Positions 12,751 through 14,178 of a stretch of 14,178 nt of DNA are shown here, one piece after another. Positions within the stretch are counted from its first letter, which is position 1. Every line of letters begins with the position of its first letter. A program made the position numbers and the translations under genes. This stretch comes from a bacterium (GTDB taxonomy: Bacteria > Bacteroidota > Ignavibacteria > Kapaibacteriales > Kapaibacteriaceae). The stretch covers positions 1-14,178 of the forward strand of contig JAGVJW010000258.1 of the NCBI GenBank assembly GCA_020050895.1. The letters run 5' to 3'. The notes under the pieces are model-generated. The model searched no databases and was not told the DNA's origin. It was given only the letters and a program-made list of their open reading frames with translations.

Positions 12751-14178
12751 ATGCCCATCAGCCCAATCCGACGCGTAATACCATTAGCAGTGATTTGCTA
12801 TATGGTAGTGTTAACGTGTTCTGTTACGGCACAACAGAACAGGGGTGAAGTAATAGGCATTTTGTCGGGCACACTCAACGCTCTTCAGGGGGAATTCACA
12901 AACGATGGTTGGGGAGCCGGAGGATCTGTTTCCCTGCAGTATGCACCACTCAGGCGTTTAGGCATCGAAGGCAGGTTTGGACTCGGCGAGATTCGCTGGA
13001 AGGTTACCGAAGCCAACCTTGTAGCATACCCTGAATATTTCGGTCAGGGGGCTTCCTACGGAGATCCGTACCCGGGTACAATAGTGCCAATCGAACCAAC
13101 TAACGATACTCGAATAACAACGGCCGATGTACTGCTTAACTACGTCTTAGTTCCCAACCTGCCTGCAGTTCCTTTTATTTCTGCGGGAGTCGGACTCATT
13201 AACTTTTCTCCTTCTACCGATATTCAGCACGAGGCTCTTCCGAACAACGCTGCCGGTGTGTACTCAAAATCGGCCTTCAGCATTCCTGTTGGAGGAGGGG
13301 TTAGGATACCGTTCAATGATGTTTCGGGATTGATCCTCAGGGCAGAGCACCGATTCGTCTTCTCCGGCTACCTTGATGATTTCAATCCATCTGAGTCCAA
13401 CGATGGTGTGCACACAATATCAATAGGTTTAACATATACATTTAATCCTCCGGCAAAGTACAACAACGTCGGCGATGCCTACGAGGACGTTCTCCTTGAA
13501 ATATTCGAACAAGAGAGCGAATGGCAAGATGTTGATGATGAGGACTGTTTCGAAGAGGAATGTTCCGACGCAGAATGTTTTGATGAGTGGTACTGCGATG
13601 AGCACGGATGTCATCGGCACTGTTTTCATTCATCATGTTGCCATCACTGTTGCTGTTGTTGCGAAAAAGCAGCAACCGCAGCACCTGCTGCTGCCGCTCC
13701 TCCGCCTGCTCCGGAGGCACCGGCTCCTCCGCCCCCTCCCGAGCCAGCGCCTGAACAGCCTATGCCACCAGCATCACCTGCAGAGAGAAAAGCATTTTCA
13801 AAAGACGTACGTTTCAAGCTCAACACCGATGAATTCGATTTCTCGCAACCAGAGACTGAAAAAAATCTTAAGGAATTGCTGACGTACATGAAGGAGGCGC
13901 CCAAAGGACACGAAGTAATCATTGAAGGTCATGCTTCATCGGAAGGTCCTCCTCAGCGCAATAAGGTTCTCTCAGACCTTCGAGCAAAAAGGATTCGGGA
14001 GTGGCTGATTGAACAAGGTGTGGAACAAGAAAAAATCCGCGGTACAGTTGGCTATGGCTCGTCGATGCCTAAGGTTATCGAGCCCTCACCGCAGGAAGCT
14101 AAACGCATGACGAAGGAAGAGGTGGAAAAAATCCGACGTCAGAACAGGCGCATCGAAGTACACGTGCTAAAAGATGCG
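12751..14178 (+). CDS. Outer-membrane beta-barrel protein with Cys/His-rich segment and OmpA peptidoglycan-binding domain (3' end outside window)
   Basis: The frame from ATG 12751 is open through the last base (476 codons), so the stop lies beyond the window. The signal peptide ends near VTA-QQ (about residue 27). The barrel (about residues 31-233) is the close paralogue of the preceding gene's barrel. An acidic stretch (about 250-285) leads into a Cys/His cluster: Cys266, 271, 276, 282, 287, 291, 296, 297 and 300-304, with His285, 288, 290, 293, 298 and 299. An Ala/Pro-rich spacer covers about 307-347. An OmpA-type domain (about 350-476) includes IEGHASSEGPPQRNKVLSD and RAKRIREWL, ending in RRQNRRIEVHVL, typical of the domain's end. 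It should anchor the outer membrane to peptidoglycan. In this domain the usual GHTD is GHAS, a variant I recall from other OmpA-like proteins. Confidence 0.92.
   Translation, partial: MPISPIRRVIPLAVICYMVVLTCSVTAQQNRGEVIGILSGTLNALQGEFTNDGWGAGGSVSLQYAPLRRLGIEGRFGLGEIRWKVTEANLVAYPEYFGQGASYGDPYPGTIVPIEPTNDTRITTADVLLNYVLVPNLPAVPFISAGVGLINFSPSTDIQHEALPNNAAGVYSKSAFSIPVGGGVRIPFNDVSGLILRAEHRFVFSGYLDDFNPSESNDGVHTISIGLTYTFNPPAKYNNVGDAYEDVLLEIFEQESEWQDVDDEDCFEEECSDAECFDEWYCDEHGCHRHCFHSSCCHHCCCCCEKAATAAPAAAAPPPAPEAPAPPPPPEPAPEQPMPPASPAERKAFSKDVRFKLNTDEFDFSQPETEKNLKELLTYMKEAPKGHEVIIEGHASSEGPPQRNKVLSDLRAKRIREWLIEQGVEQEKIRGTVGYGSSMPKVIEPSPQEAKRMTKEEVEKIRRQNRRIEVHVLKDA

Noticed and set aside
13630..13690. GCTGTTG/GCAGCAA partial inverted repeat as a regulatory hairpin
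   Set aside because: It is imperfect and explained by repeated Cys and Ala codons within the gene.
13475..13922. Overlapping frames on both strands at the Cys/His and Pro-rich segment
   Set aside because: These are low-complexity shadows of the OmpA-type gene, whose own frame is open through the whole segment and leads into a proper OmpA domain.

Overview
The window looks like chromosomal DNA of a free-living member of the Bacteroidota/Chlorobiota group, possibly a Kapabacteria-like lineage. The reasons are a DUF2851 protein, a lipoprotein zinc metalloprotease of the DUF5118/DUF5117/DUF4953 kind, an NAD-epimerase-type threonine dehydrogenase, and outer-membrane beta-barrel proteins with an OmpA tail. 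Composition is moderate in GC and even throughout. I saw no tRNA, rRNA, IS element, phage gene or CRISPR array. The taxonomic guess rests on gene families only.

Layout. (1) 1-528, minus strand: the start of an unidentified gene cut by the window edge, preceded by a MauE/DoxX-type membrane protein. (2) 593-1045, plus strand: a DUF5684-like membrane protein. (3) 1062-3809, minus strand: a large exported zinc metalloprotease followed by a tiny two-helix membrane protein. (4) 3810-4118: a divergent intergenic region with two strong hairpins and a candidate pyrF promoter. (5) 4119-11184, plus strand: a tight run of housekeeping genes, pyrF, DUF2851, tdh, a DUF255 thioredoxin-fold protein, folD, an RluA-type pseudouridine synthase and adk. 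Several of these overlap or nearly touch, which suggests one operon. (6) 11185-11373: a hairpin, a candidate promoter and a small dyad. (7) 11374-14178, plus strand: two tandem paralogous outer-membrane proteins. The second runs off the window, so its reading frame has no stop here.

How the genes fit together. The central run links nucleotide metabolism (PyrF makes UMP; Adk interconverts adenine nucleotides), threonine breakdown towards glycine (Tdh), folate one-carbon chemistry (FolD) and RNA modification (RluA type). The last two genes encode envelope proteins that share an N-terminal barrel, about two thirds identical by hand count, but carry quite different C-terminal halves.

Most notable points: a single in-frame TAG splits the DUF255 gene, with perfect continuity of frame and protein on both sides; the OmpA-type protein has 13 cysteines and 6 histidines within residues 266-304; its tandem paralogue has a separate cysteine-containing C-terminal module with CxxC pairs; and two tandem hairpins with G-rich loops lie upstream of the metalloprotease. 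No defence or mobile system was recognised. The strongest candidate for something undescribed is the paired, cysteine-rich outer-membrane protein locus.
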